A stretch of DNA of 64,000 nt from Klebsiella oxytoca. Lineage in GTDB: Bacteria; Pseudomonadota; Gammaproteobacteria; Enterobacterales; Enterobacteriaceae. The stretch covers positions 4,154,001-4,218,000 of the forward strand of contig NZ_CP046115.1 of the NCBI RefSeq assembly GCF_009707385.1, given 5' to 3'. Below, in pieces: positions 12,783 through 20,896 of this stretch (positions are counted from its first letter, which is position 1; the number at the start of each line of letters is the position of its first letter). Made by a program: the position numbers and the translations under genes. A model generated the notes under the pieces. The model was not told where the DNA came from, did no database searches, and saw only the letters and a program-made list of their open reading frames with translations.

Positions 12783-14459
12783 ATGCTGACTCAACCCGGT
12801 GAAAAATACCGCCCCTATCCGCTTGTCGCTCTGCCCGACCGTCGCTGGCCGGAACGACAAATCACCCACGCCCCCCGCTGGCTCTCCACCGATCTGCGCG
12901 ACGGCAACCAGGCGCTGGCCGAGCCGATGGATAGCGCGCGCAAGCTGCAGTTTTGGGATTTATTGCTGGAGTGTGGATTCAAAGAGATTGAGGTCGCCTT
13001 TCCTTCCGCCTCACAAACCGACTTCAACTTTGTGCGTCAGTTAATTGAAGAACAGCGTATACCGCAGGACGTCACCATCCAGGTGCTGACCCAGGCGCGG
13101 GAGGATTTAATCCTCAAGACGTTCGAATCGCTTCGCAATACCCACAGCGCCACGGTTCACCTTTATAACGCCACCGCGCCGCTGTTCCGCGAGCTGGTTT
13201 TCGGGATGAACAAAGCGCAGGTCGTCGAGCTGGCGACGCGCGCCACCCGGCTTATCCGCCAGCAGTGTGAACAGCAGCCGCTGACCCGCTGGCAATACGA
13301 GTATTCTCCGGAAACCTTTTGTTTCACCGAGCCTGAATTCGCGCTGGAGATATGCGAAGCGGTGGCGGAAATCTGGCAGCCCTGCGCCGACCGGCCGATG
13401 ATTATCAATCTCCCCGCGACGGTGGAGGTAAATACGCCTAACGTTTACGCCGATCAAATTGAGTATTTTTGTCGCCATTTCTCACGCCGCGCCGATGTAT
13501 GCATCAGCGTCCATCCGCATAACGACCGGGGAACCGGCGTCGCCAGCGCGGAGCTGGCGCTGATGGCCGGAGCCGACCGTGTTGAAGGCTGCCTGTTCGG
13601 CAACGGTGAACGCACCGGTAACGTCTGCCTGGTGACGCTGGCGATGAATCTCTACAGCCAGGGAATCGATCCCCGGCTTAGATTCTCCGAAATGAACCGG
13701 GTGGTCGAAGTCGTCGAAAGCTGCAACCAGATCCCGGTTCATCCGCGCCATCCATGGGCCGGAAGCCTGGCCTATACCGCCTTCTCCGGCTCTCATCAGG
13801 ATGCAATTAAAAAGGGATTCGATGCCCGCCAGCCCGGCGATCGTTGGGAAATGCCCTACCTGCCTATCGACCCGCAGGATATCGGCTGTAGCTACGAAGC
13901 GGTGATTCGCGTCAATAGTCAGTCTGGCAAAAGCGGTAGCGCGTGGCTGATAGAACAGAATCATGGCCTGAAGCTGCCGCGTACGCTGCAGCAGGATTTT
14001 AGCCTGCACGTACAGCGGGAAACCGATACACATGGTAAAGAGATGACCCAGAACGCGCTGTGGCAGCTGTTTCGTGCCCGCTATGGCCTGGTGCCCAACC
14101 CACCGATCGCGCTGCTGGATTACAACAGCGATAGCCAGCAGGATGGACAGCTTTCGTTGCAGGCGACCCTGCGTATTTCAGGGGAAACGCGACGACTGCA
14201 CAGCCGCGGCAATGGCCTGCTATCCGCTGCCGCCAGCGGCCTGAGCGGCTTATTGAAGCAAAACTTCGTTATCAAAGATTATCACGAGCATACTCTCGGT
14301 GAACACAGCGACAGCCGTTCAGTGGCCTATATTCGCTGCGTTTTCCCGAATGGCAATAGCCGCTGGGGCGTGGGAATTGATAACGACGTGGCGCGCGCTT
14401 CGTTACAGGCGCTGTGCAATGCGATGAGGGAAAGCCATTACTCCGGCGAGCGGAAGTAG
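12783..14459 (+). CDS. 2-isopropylmalate synthase-like protein of the long LeuA class (paralog)
   Basis: This 558-residue protein should condense acetyl-CoA with a 2-oxo acid such as 2-oxoisovalerate. The DRE-TIM metallolyase motifs are present: STDLRDGNQAL with Asp40, His244 and His246 in HPHNDRGTG, and VEGCLFGNGERTGN. A C-terminal LeuA allosteric domain fills the last 130 residues. It is longer than the E. coli leuA product and belongs to the actinobacterial/fungal-like LeuA class. The E. coli gene order has no gene here (emrB is followed by luxS). It sits alone rather than with leuBCD, facing an AraC-type regulator whose 3' end it overlaps by 22 nt. Its true substrate is unknown; a homologous 2-oxo acid chain extension is equally possible. 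Confidence 0.85.
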   Translation: MLTQPGEKYRPYPLVALPDRRWPERQITHAPRWLSTDLRDGNQALAEPMDSARKLQFWDLLLECGFKEIEVAFPSASQTDFNFVRQLIEEQRIPQDVTIQVLTQAREDLILKTFESLRNTHSATVHLYNATAPLFRELVFGMNKAQVVELATRATRLIRQQCEQQPLTRWQYEYSPETFCFTEPEFALEICEAVAEIWQPCADRPMIINLPATVEVNTPNVYADQIEYFCRHFSRRADVCISVHPHNDRGTGVASAELALMAGADRVEGCLFGNGERTGNVCLVTLAMNLYSQGIDPRLRFSEMNRVVEVVESCNQIPVHPRHPWAGSLAYTAFSGSHQDAIKKGFDARQPGDRWEMPYLPIDPQDIGCSYEAVIRVNSQSGKSGSAWLIEQNHGLKLPRTLQQDFSLHVQRETDTHGKEMTQNALWQLFRARYGLVPNPPIALLDYNSDSQQDGQLSLQATLRISGETRRLHSRGNGLLSAAASGLSGLLKQNFVIKDYHEHTLGEHSDSRSVAYIRCVFPNGNSRWGVGIDNDVARASLQALCNAMRESHYSGERK

Positions 14460-15205
14460 TCGCTGGGAGCCATGCCGATGACCCGGCGAAACATGGCGCT
14501 AAAAGCGCTATGGCTGCCATAGCCGAGATCCAGCGCCACCCGAAGTACCGAATGCCCCTGCGCCAGGCGAACCAGCGCTTCCATCAGCTTCGCCCGGCGC
14601 ACCCATTCGCTCCAGGTGAGTGTCGTTTGCTGCTGAAAATGACGATTCAGCGTGCGCGCGCTCATGCTGCTCTCTTTCGCCGCCTCGGTGCTGCTCCAGG
14701 ATTCACCCGGCGCCTCCCTCACCTTCTGACATAAACGGCGCAACGTTTCACTTTGCGGCTCCGGCAGACCAAACGGTAGCGCCGGCATACCGCGAATCTC
14801 ATCGAGGATCAGCTCGTAAATTCGTTCATCTCGACTTCCTGGCGCATAAGATTCCGCCAGCGTCAGCGACGCGATAATCAGTTCACGCAGCAGCGGAGTG
14901 ACCTGCACAATCTGGCAGATTGAAGGAAGATCGGCGCGCGCGAAAGGATCAATGAACAGGGTTCGCGCAGCAGCGGCTCCCGTAACCCGCAGAGTATGCG
15001 GTGTACCGGCGGGCAGCCAGACACCTCGTCCCGGCGGCGCCACCCAATAACCCTGCGCGGTTTCAACCCGCACTACGCCGCTGAGAATATGTAATAGCTG
15101 GGCGCAATCGTGCTGATGCCAGGGTTCGCTATCGCCATGAGCATAATCATGGGCAAAGGGTACCAGTGAACGGTGTTCGAAGTTGAGGCTTAAAGTCGTC
15201 GACAT
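14438..15205 (-). CDS. AraC-family transcriptional regulator
   Basis: This protein of 255 residues has an N-terminal cupin (HDCAQLLHILSGVVRV and the following GRGVWLPAGTPHTLRV, about residues 35-75) and a C-terminal pair of helix-turn-helix motifs ending in RVALDLGYGSHSAFSAMFRRVIGMAPSDY split over the usual AraC signature (LGYGSHSAFSAMFRR). The start at ATG 15205 gives MSTTLSLNF; a TTG five codons upstream (15220) is possible, and neither has a strong ribosome-binding site. It is convergent with the leuA-like gene and overlaps it by 22 nt. It may control that gene, but the sequence does not show this. Confidence 0.85.
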   Translation of the reverse strand: MSTTLSLNFEHRSLVPFAHDYAHGDSEPWHQHDCAQLLHILSGVVRVETAQGYWVAPPGRGVWLPAGTPHTLRVTGAAAARTLFIDPFARADLPSICQIVQVTPLLRELIIASLTLAESYAPGSRDERIYELILDEIRGMPALPFGLPEPQSETLRRLCQKVREAPGESWSSTEAAKESSMSARTLNRHFQQQTTLTWSEWVRRAKLMEALVRLAQGHSVLRVALDLGYGSHSAFSAMFRRVIGMAPSDYFRSPE

Positions 15206-15258
15206 GGCGGCATTGAGCAATAGCGGCCCGACGCTCTCGCCGGGCCGTAGCGGAAACG

Positions 15259-15774
15259 CTAGATATGCAGTTCTTGCAGTTTTTCTTTCGGCAGCGCCAG
15301 CTCGTCGTTGCTGTTGACACGGACATCGCGCTCAATAATATGGCGAGCGATTTCCTGGGCTTCTTCCAGCGAGTGCATGGTATAGGTTCCGCACTGGTAT
15401 ACGTTCAGCTCCGGGATCTGGTTCTGATCTTTCACCTTCAGCACATCGGCCATCGCCGCTTTCCAGGCATCCGCGACGCGCTGCTCGTCCGGCGTACCGA
15501 TCAGGCTCATATAGAACCCGGTACGGCAGCCCATCGGAGAGATATCGATAATTTCCACACCATTACCGTTCAGGTGATCGCGCATAAAGCCGGCAAACAG
15601 ATGCTCAAGGGTGTGAATGCCTCTTTCCGGCATTACTTCCTGATTTGGCACGCAGAATCGCAGATCGAAAACGGTGATTTCATCGCCGTGAGGCGTGTTC
15701 ATTTTCTTCGCGACACGCACCGCAGGCGCTTCCATTCGGGTATGGTCGACTGTGAAACTATCTAACAACGGCAT
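15259..15774 (-). CDS. luxS: S-ribosylhomocysteine lyase (LuxS), autoinducer-2 synthase
   Basis: LuxS cleaves S-ribosylhomocysteine to homocysteine and DPD, the precursor of autoinducer-2. The metal ligands are His54 and His58 in HTLEH, with Glu57 as general base, and Cys128 in [10 protein letters not shown]; catalytic Cys83 lies in SPMGCRTGF. The length of 171 residues is standard. GGAGGTGAAGA precedes the ATG. Its leader is transcribed across the region opposite micA, an overlap that in E. coli leads to RNase III processing of the luxS message. Confidence 0.97.
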   Translation of the reverse strand: MPLLDSFTVDHTRMEAPAVRVAKKMNTPHGDEITVFDLRFCVPNQEVMPERGIHTLEHLFAGFMRDHLNGNGVEIIDISPMGCRTGFYMSLIGTPDEQRVADAWKAAMADVLKVKDQNQIPELNVYQCGTYTMHSLEEAQEIARHIIERDVRVNSNDELALPKEKLQELHI

Positions 15775-15811
15775 TCTTCACCTCCGATAGTGATTTTTTT
15801 AAAAATAAAAT

Positions 15812-15838
15812 GAACTCTTTTTGAGGCCGCGAGTCTGA
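15812..15838 (+). promoter_or_regulatory. Sigma-E promoter of micA
   Basis: GAACT at 15812-15816 and TCTGA at 15834-15838 are 17 bp apart, matching the sigma-E -35 and -10 elements, and lie 7 nt before the micA 5' end. Confidence 0.8.
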
Positions 15839-15844
15839 ATATAT

Positions 15845-15919
15845 GAAAGACGCGCATTTATTATCATCATCATCCCTGAATCAGAGATGAAAGTTTGGCC
15901 ACAGTGATGTGGCCGTTTT
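15845..15919 (+). ncRNA. micA: MicA, sigma-E-dependent Hfq-binding sRNA
   Basis: The 5' end GAAAGACGCGCATTT and the internal CCCTGAATCAGAGATG stem match enterobacterial MicA, and the RNA ends with the terminator GGCCAC/GTGGCC plus GTTTTC and a T-run. It represses ompA and other porin messages on envelope stress. Compared with the E. coli form as I remember it, the seed has one extra ATC triplet and the first stem-loop lacks one base. It lies between luxS and gshA, as in E. coli, and is antisense to the luxS leader. Confidence 0.93.
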
Positions 15920-15939
15920 CTTTTTTACCGCTCGTAAAG

Positions 15940-17496
15940 CTAAGCGTGCCTTGCCAGCAGCGCTTCAAACGACTCGCTATCCGCTGCTTCCACTTTCTTC
16001 TGACGCTGTACCGACGCCTCACGCTCGGCGACAAAATCCTCTTCGCGTAAAATTTCCAGCGGCTCCTCGCGCAGCATCGTCCGGTATTGCTCGGCCAGCT
16101 CTCTGCCGGTACCGCCAATCCCCTCTTCAAGCATAGAACGCAGAATGCGCGCCGAGAAGGTTAATTCCGGATTATCAAAGCAGGCGACCAGCTCATCGCA
16201 GGCCTGCTGATAGGCCTGACAACCGTGGATGCTATCCAGGGTTTGCGCCACGCGGCGTAAATCACGGAACAGATCCTTACCCACCTGAGCCAGCGGGAAC
16301 TGAGCGGTTTCGCAGCCAATCCCCAGCGTCAGGCCCGGCTTACGGCCTTCGAGAATCACGCGGTTCCAGTTGGTGCGCGTACACAGCAGCTCGTCGCTGC
16401 TCATTTCCGGCGCGTCGGCCAGCACGCACCAGACCATAAACAGATCGAGGAAACGTACCTGCTGCTCGTCTACGCCAATCGGTGAGAACGGGTTGATGTC
16501 CAGAGAGCGAACTTCAATATACTCAATGCCGCCGCGCAGCAGCGCGTCGGACGGCGTTTCGCCGCTGCGGGTTACGCGTTTCGGGCGAATCGGCGCGTAC
16601 AGCTCGTTTTCGATCTGCAGTACGTTGCTGTTGATTTGCAGACGCTTGCCGTCTTTCTCCAGTCCGATATTTTCATACTCTTCGGAAGGCGTTTTTATCG
16701 CCCGCTTCAATCCTGCCACATACTCGTACAGATCGTTAAACGTAATTCCGAGATTGCTTTGCGACTTATTGGTATAGCCCAGATCGCTCAGGCGCAAAGA
16801 GGTCGCATAAGGCAGGTAGTACATGCCGTTGCTGGCTTTCTCAAACGGCAGCGTCGTTGGCTTCCCTTGCAGGAACGACGAGCATATTGCCGGAGAGGCG
16901 CCAAACAGATATGGAATAACCCAGCCAAAACGGTAGTAGTTACGAATGGAACGGAAATAGCCTGCTGAAATCGCTTCTTTACCGCTTTCAGCATCCTCAA
17001 CGCCGCACTTAGCCTGCCAGAAAGCCATCGGTAAAGAGAAATTAAAGTGCACGCCGGAGATGGTTTGCATTAGCGCGCCGTAGCGATTCTTCAGCCCTTC
17101 GCGATACAGCGTCTTCAGACGACCGATATTTGAGGTGCCATACTGTGCCAGTTCAATATCCTGGCCGGGCGCGATGTAGCAAGGCATGCTCAGCGGCCAC
17201 ATCCTCTCGTCGCCAATATGGCGTGCGGTATAGCGATGAACATCGCGCATAAAGGTGAGCATATGCTGGATATCGCCATCAACCGGCGTAATAAATTCCA
17301 GCAAAGCTTCAGCAAAATCGGTGGTAATCCATTTATGAGTCAGCGCTGAGCCCAGCGCTTCCGGATGACCGGTAGTAGCCAGCGTGCCGTCAGCATTAAC
17401 GCGCAGCGTTTCGCGCTCAAGACCACGTTGAATACCCTGCAGCGCCTGCGGATTTTTTTCCAGCCAGGCCAGCGCCTGTGATACGTCCGGGATCAA
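15940..17496 (-). CDS. gshA: Glutamate-cysteine ligase (gamma-glutamylcysteine synthetase)
   Basis: GshA catalyses the first step of glutathione synthesis, joining glutamate and cysteine with ATP. The protein of 518 residues matches E. coli GshA throughout, with the ATP/Mg and glutamate-binding motifs [25 protein letters not shown] and [17 protein letters not shown] (split runs). The frame is open 19 codons further upstream, but the TTG at 17496, preceded by GGGAGGTC, gives the E. coli start and length, so it was chosen. The rare start limits expression in E. coli. It follows yqaA on the same strand. Confidence 0.96.
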   Translation of the reverse strand: MIPDVSQALAWLEKNPQALQGIQRGLERETLRVNADGTLATTGHPEALGSALTHKWITTDFAEALLEFITPVDGDIQHMLTFMRDVHRYTARHIGDERMWPLSMPCYIAPGQDIELAQYGTSNIGRLKTLYREGLKNRYGALMQTISGVHFNFSLPMAFWQAKCGVEDAESGKEAISAGYFRSIRNYYRFGWVIPYLFGASPAICSSFLQGKPTTLPFEKASNGMYYLPYATSLRLSDLGYTNKSQSNLGITFNDLYEYVAGLKRAIKTPSEEYENIGLEKDGKRLQINSNVLQIENELYAPIRPKRVTRSGETPSDALLRGGIEYIEVRSLDINPFSPIGVDEQQVRFLDLFMVWCVLADAPEMSSDELLCTRTNWNRVILEGRKPGLTLGIGCETAQFPLAQVGKDLFRDLRRVAQTLDSIHGCQAYQQACDELVACFDNPELTFSARILRSMLEEGIGGTGRELAEQYRTMLREEPLEILREEDFVAEREASVQRQKKVEAADSESFEALLARHA

Positions 17497-17562
17497 TTTG
17501 ACCTCCCGCCTGTCGAAATCGTTTGAATTAGCATAATTGTAATGGTTGAACAATCAGTCCAA

Positions 17563-17991
17563 TTAGTGCCACCACGTCATGCCCTGAAGCGTTATCGCCG
17601 CAACGACGATATAGCGTAATGCTTTGCCAAGGCATAAAAAAAAGAGCACTGGTCCCCAGGAAATGCGCATCCATCCCGCCAGTAAACACAGCAAATCGCC
17701 TATAACAGGCGCCCAGCTTAATAATAGCGTCACCGCGCCGTAGCGTCTTAGCCAGCCGGATGCCTTCTCCTGCCAGCGCGATGTTTTGCGCAGCGGAAAC
17801 AGGCGCCCCAGAATAACGTTAGTTACCCCTCCAAGGCTATTACCGATTATTGCTATTAAAACCAGTAACCATGGCTGGCTAACCCCCGCCAGCAGCATGG
17901 CAATCAGCACCACCTCCGAGTTACCAGGAAGCAGCGTTGCGCTCAAAAAGCTGCTGGCAAACAGCGATATCAGCGACAGCGAGTCGCTCAC
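17563..17991 (-). CDS. yqaA: YqaA, DedA/SNARE-associated-type inner membrane protein
   Basis: This 142-residue membrane protein has about four hydrophobic helices and the conserved GNSLGGVTNVILGRLFP region of the VTT/DedA-like family. Its function is not established. Relatives in the DedA superfamily are implicated in lipid transport and membrane energetics. It overlaps yqaB by 4 nt and precedes gshA by 66 nt, as in E. coli. Confidence 0.92.
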   Translation of the reverse strand: MSDSLSLISLFASSFLSATLLPGNSEVVLIAMLLAGVSQPWLLVLIAIIGNSLGGVTNVILGRLFPLRKTSRWQEKASGWLRRYGAVTLLLSWAPVIGDLLCLLAGWMRISWGPVLFFLCLGKALRYIVVAAITLQGMTWWH

Positions 17992-18554
17992 AGCAATCGC
18001 ACGTCCACGGCATCCATTCCGGCGCGCTTCGCCGCCTGCAGACCAAAGTCCGCATCTTCAAAGACCACGCATTTCTCCGCCGCTACGCCCATGCGCTCGG
18101 CGCAAAGTAAGAAAGTATCGGGCGCGGGTTTGTGGTTGGCGACATGATCGGCGGCTACCACCGCCGAAAAATAGTGACGCAAGCCCAGATGAGCCAGCAG
18201 CGCTTCGGCAACGGCGCTCTCGCTACCGGTACCCACCGACATCGGACGACGACCGTGCCACTCCTTAACCACCTCAATCAGCGGCAAAGGACGAACGCTA
18301 TCAAGCAGCATCGCTTTCACGGCGTCGGTTTTTTCTTCTGCCAGACGATGAGGATCTAAATCAGCGTGATTTAATTCGATAATAGCCTGTGCGATCCGCC
18401 AGGTTGGAGAACCATTAAGCGCGACCATCGCCTGCATATCAAAACGCATACCGTAACGTCCAAGCACCTCGTCCCATGCCTTACGATGCGTCGGCTCGGT
18501 ATCGAGGATCGTGCCATCCATATCAAAAATCAGTCCTGCGTAACGTTCGTACAT
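17988..18554 (-). CDS. yqaB: YqaB, HAD-family sugar phosphatase (fructose-1-phosphatase type)
   Basis: This 188-residue hydrolase of the haloacid dehalogenase superfamily carries motif I, FDMDGTILDTEPTH, with nucleophile Asp11 and Asp13, motif II MSVGTGSES, and motif III/IV HKPAPDTFLL ... VFEDADFGLQAA. E. coli YqaB dephosphorylates fructose 1-phosphate and 6-phosphogluconate in vitro; the same preference is likely here. Length equals that of E. coli. It starts the yqaB-yqaA unit. Confidence 0.93.
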   Translation of the reverse strand: MYERYAGLIFDMDGTILDTEPTHRKAWDEVLGRYGMRFDMQAMVALNGSPTWRIAQAIIELNHADLDPHRLAEEKTDAVKAMLLDSVRPLPLIEVVKEWHGRRPMSVGTGSESAVAEALLAHLGLRHYFSAVVAADHVANHKPAPDTFLLCAERMGVAAEKCVVFEDADFGLQAAKRAGMDAVDVRLL

Positions 18555-18633
18555 CGTCTTCTCATCAACCGGTTAAGAAGGTGTTACTGTAACGCAAAAG
18601 GCCTGGTTTGTCGCTGCCAGAGGTAGATGCAAC

Positions 18634-18655
18634 AAGGGCGCCCTGTGGCGCCCTT
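18634..18655 (-). terminator. Hairpin after the BON lipoprotein gene
   Basis: A perfect 9-bp stem (AAGGGCGCC/GGCGCCCTT) with a 4-nt loop lies 27 nt beyond the stop codon. The T-tract is short. Confidence 0.6.
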
Positions 18656-18681
18656 CTAAATCTCAATGTGGTCTGGTGCGT

Positions 18682-18996
18682 TTATTTGATTCTCAAATCG
18701 TTCTCAACTACGCGAACGCCCTGCACCTTGCGCGTTACTTCTACCGCACGTTTGGCGCTGTCAGCGGATGAGACGAAGCCGCTGAGCTGTACACGACCTT
18801 TAAAGGTCTGGACGCTAATCTCCGAAGACTTAATCTCTTTGTCATTGAAGAGCGCCGTTTTTACTTTGGTGGTAACGACGGTATCATCAATATATCCACC
18901 GGTACTTTCCTTTGTGGCCGAACCTGCGCAACCCGCAAGCGATACGGCAACCAGAAGCGTCGCGCCAAACGCGGAAATTGCTTTGAACCATTTCAT
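18682..18996 (-). CDS. BON-domain lipoprotein
   Basis: This small lipoprotein of 104 residues has a signal ending in the lipobox SLAGC with Cys23, followed by one BON domain (about residues 35-104) with the pattern DTVVTTKVKTAL and VQLSGFVSS. BON domains bind phospholipid membranes; OsmY and DolP are relatives with two copies, so this one-domain protein is shorter. ATG 18996 has AAGGAGAG in front, whereas the upstream ATG at 19023 has none. It is a monocistronic unit between yqaB and the tRNA operon. Residue Ala24 after the lipobox Cys suggests outer-membrane sorting. Confidence 0.85.
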   Translation of the reverse strand: MKWFKAISAFGATLLVAVSLAGCAGSATKESTGGYIDDTVVTTKVKTALFNDKEIKSSEISVQTFKGRVQLSGFVSSADSAKRAVEVTRKVQGVRVVENDLRIK

Positions 18997-19164
18997 GGAT
19001 TTCTCTCCTTGCACTTTTTTCACCCCGAATCAGGTCAGTATACTGGGATAAATTATAGTGGAAAGAGCGAGTTGCCAACGGAAAAAGTACTGAGAAGATA
19101 GTGAATTATTGCGTTTAAAATGCCTGAGGAAAAAGGAAGAGCAGAAGATGATTGCATTGGAGTA

Positions 19165-19297
19165 TGGTGCATCCGGGAGGATGACTCGCCTTACGGCTCG
19201 CCCTTCGGGCCGTTGCTAAAGCAACGTTATCCTTCCTGGTGCTGGCGATTGTCTCGCAGACCATGCAACGACAGTGTTGCTACTATCGCGGAGAATA
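19165..19297 (-). repeat. tRNA-linked repeat, copy A (133 bp)
   Basis: Positions 19165-19182 repeat exactly the last 18 nt of the tRNA-Arg genes (TGGTGCATCCGGGAGGAT as read on the plus strand) but continue into GACTCGCC instead of the tRNA. A 115-bp segment with small hairpins (CGTTGC-GCAACG and GCCC-TTC-GGGC) then reaches the true tRNA. In transcript sense the segment follows argQ. Confidence 0.85.
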
Positions 19298-19374
19298 TGG
19301 TGCATCCGGGAGGATTCGAACCTCCGACCGCTCGGTTCGTAGCCGAGTACTCTATCCAGCTGAGCTACGGATGC
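19298..19374 (-). tRNA. argQ: tRNA-Arg (ACG)
   Basis: A 77-nt gene including CCA with a 7-bp acceptor stem (GCATCCG/CGGATGC), anticodon ACG in CTACGAA and TTCGAAT T-loop. ACG is converted to ICG in the mature tRNA. It is the last of four identical copies in transcript order. Confidence 0.97.
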
Positions 19375-19434
19375 ATCGGGAGACTTACTTTACTGCTGAT
19401 ATTGATACCGCTACTCAAACCGTATCAAGTAAGA

Positions 19435-19567
19435 TGGTGCATCCGGGAGGATGACTCGCCTTATGGCTCGCCCTTCGGGCCGTTGCTAAAGCAACGTTAT
19501 CCTTCCTGATGCTGGCGATTGTCTCGCAGACCATGCAACGACAGTGTTGCTACTATCGCGGAGAATA
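19435..19567 (-). repeat. tRNA-linked repeat, copy B (133 bp)
   Basis: The structure equals copy A: 18 nt of tRNA-Arg 3' end (19435-19452) plus 115 bp up to the next tRNA. It differs from copy A at only a few positions. The tRNA-to-tRNA period across this unit is 270 bp. Confidence 0.85.
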
Positions 19568-19644
19568 TGGTGCATCCGGGAGGATTCGAACCTCCGACCG
19601 CTCGGTTCGTAGCCGAGTACTCTATCCAGCTGAGCTACGGATGC
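19568..19644 (-). tRNA. argZ: tRNA-Arg (ACG)
   Basis: A 77-nt gene identical to the copy at 19298, with CCA encoded and anticodon ACG. Confidence 0.97.
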
Positions 19645-19704
19645 ATCGGGAGACTTGCTTTACTGCTGATATTGATACCGCTACTAAAGCCATATCAAGT
19701 AAGA

Positions 19705-19838
19705 TGGTGCATCCGGGAGGATGACTCGCCTTATGGCTCGCCCTTCGGGCCGTTGCTAAAGCAACGTTATCCTTCCTAGTGCTTGCGGCTACTACCGCCA
19801 TCTCGTCCACTCCTTCATTGCTGAAAGCGCGGAGAATA
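19705..19838 (-). repeat. tRNA-linked repeat, copy C (134 bp, diverged half)
   Basis: The 18-nt tRNA 3' end (19705-19722) and the next 50 bp match copies A and B, but the half next to the tRNA (about 19775-19825) has a different sequence of the same length, suggesting recombination or replacement. Confidence 0.8.
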
Positions 19839-19915
19839 TGGTGCATCCGGGAGGATTCGAACCTCCGACCGCTCGGTTCGTAGCCGAGTACTCTATCCAG
19901 CTGAGCTACGGATGC
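19839..19915 (-). tRNA. argY: tRNA-Arg (ACG)
   Basis: A 77-nt copy identical to the other tRNA-Arg genes. Only a 60-nt spacer, without the repeat element, separates it from the next tRNA upstream. Confidence 0.97.
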
Positions 19916-19975
19916 ATCGGGAAACTTACTTTACTGCAGATTTTGATACTGCTGCTAAAGCCGTATCAAGTAAGA

Positions 19976-20052
19976 TGGTGCATCCGGGAGGATTCGAACC
20001 TCCGACCGCTCGGTTCGTAGCCGAGTACTCTATCCAGCTGAGCTACGGATGC
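19976..20052 (-). tRNA. argV: tRNA-Arg (ACG)
   Basis: A 77-nt identical copy, only 4 nt after tRNA-Ser in transcript order, so the two are released from one precursor. Confidence 0.97.
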
Positions 20053-20056
20053 AAAA

Positions 20057-20149
20057 TGGCGGTGAGGCGGGGATTCGAACCCCGGATGCAGCTTTTGACC
20101 GCATACTCCCTTAGCAGGGGAGCGCCTTCAGCCTCTCGGCCACCTCACC
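20057..20149 (-). tRNA. serV: tRNA-Ser (GCT)
   Basis: A 93-nt class II tRNA gene including CCA, with the long variable arm typical of serine tRNAs and anticodon GCT (CTGCTAA). It is the first gene of the serV-argVYZQ operon. Confidence 0.96.
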
Positions 20150-20204
20150 ACACGCCTCTTACGAGTGCTTCGAAGAACTTGTTTCTGCTCTTCGTCGCTG
20201 CGAT

Positions 20205-20239
20205 GGCGCACATATTACTTTCTGGTACTTATAAGTCAA
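20205..20239 (-). promoter_or_regulatory. Stable-RNA promoter of the serV-arg tRNA operon
   Basis: On the minus strand TTGACT (20234-20239) and TAATAT (20212-20217) are 16 bp apart, followed by a GC-rich discriminator GTGCGCC typical of stringently controlled promoters. A-tracts upstream resemble an UP element. The rest of the 323-bp gap to csrA (20150-20472) holds no ORF. Confidence 0.75.
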
Positions 20240-20441
20240 ACCTTTTTTCGAGACCTTTTTTTCGTTTGCACACTTACCGCGCAATTAGCCTGTGAAAACG
20301 ACAAAAAGAGTATTTTATCAACAAGAAATTGGCGATTACGTCACTGCTAACGTAAAAGAAAGCTGTCGCGGATGCTTGATAATAGATAAAAAAGAGAAGC
20401 TGTCGGAGAGAAAAAGTGGAAAAAACGGCAGGTGGAAGGAT

Positions 20442-20465
20442 GCGCCTCACAAAATAGCGAGGCGC
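20442..20465 (-). terminator. Hairpin after csrA
   Basis: GCGCCTC and GAGGCGC pair across a 10-nt loop just beyond the csrA stop. The T-run is weak, so termination efficiency is uncertain. Confidence 0.5.
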
Positions 20466-20472
20466 GAAAACC

Positions 20473-20658
20473 TTAGTAACTGGACTGCTGGGATTTTTCA
20501 GCCTGGATACGCTGGTAGATCTCTTCACGGTGGACAGAAACTTCTTTAGGGGCATTTACGCCAATACGAACCTGGTTACCCTTTACCCCTAAAACTGTCA
20601 CAGTGACCTCATCTCCAATCATGAGGGTCTCACCAACTCGACGAGTCAGAATCAGCAT
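20473..20658 (-). CDS. csrA: CsrA, carbon storage regulator, RNA-binding translational repressor
   Basis: This 61-residue dimeric protein binds GGA motifs in message leaders and is held in check by CsrB/CsrC sRNAs. The N-terminal [12 protein letters not shown] and the HREEIYQRI segment with Arg44 form the RNA-binding surface. Sequence and length match enterobacterial CsrA through the terminal SQQSSY. GGAGCAAAGA lies before the ATG. It follows alaS in the same direction and in E. coli has several promoters in this gap. Confidence 0.98.
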
Positions 20659-20896
20659 TCTTTGCTCCTTGAAAGATTAAAAGAGTCGGGTCTCTCGTAT
20701 CCCGGCATTATCCATCATATAACGCCAAAAAGTAAGCGATGACAAACACCCTACGGTGTAAGCAGTCACGGCATCACATTCTGTTAAACCTAAGTTTAGC
20801 CGATATACACAACTTCAACCCGACTTTATCGTTATCGGTACTTCTCGCGCAAGATGCTGTAATCCGAGAATCACAGCATCTATGCGATTATAGTTA

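Noticed and set aside
15206..15220. TTG start for the AraC-type regulator
   Set aside because: It adds only five residues and has no better ribosome-binding site than the ATG at 15205; left as an open alternative.
19165..20052. Regularly spaced repeats resembling a CRISPR array
   Set aside because: The repeats are 77-nt tRNA-Arg genes with their 3' end fragments and near-identical spacers, not short repeats with unique spacers; no cas genes are present.
19298..20149. tRNA cluster as a phage or island attachment site
   Set aside because: No integrase or foreign gene lies next to it; the duplicated tRNA ends belong to short repeat units only.
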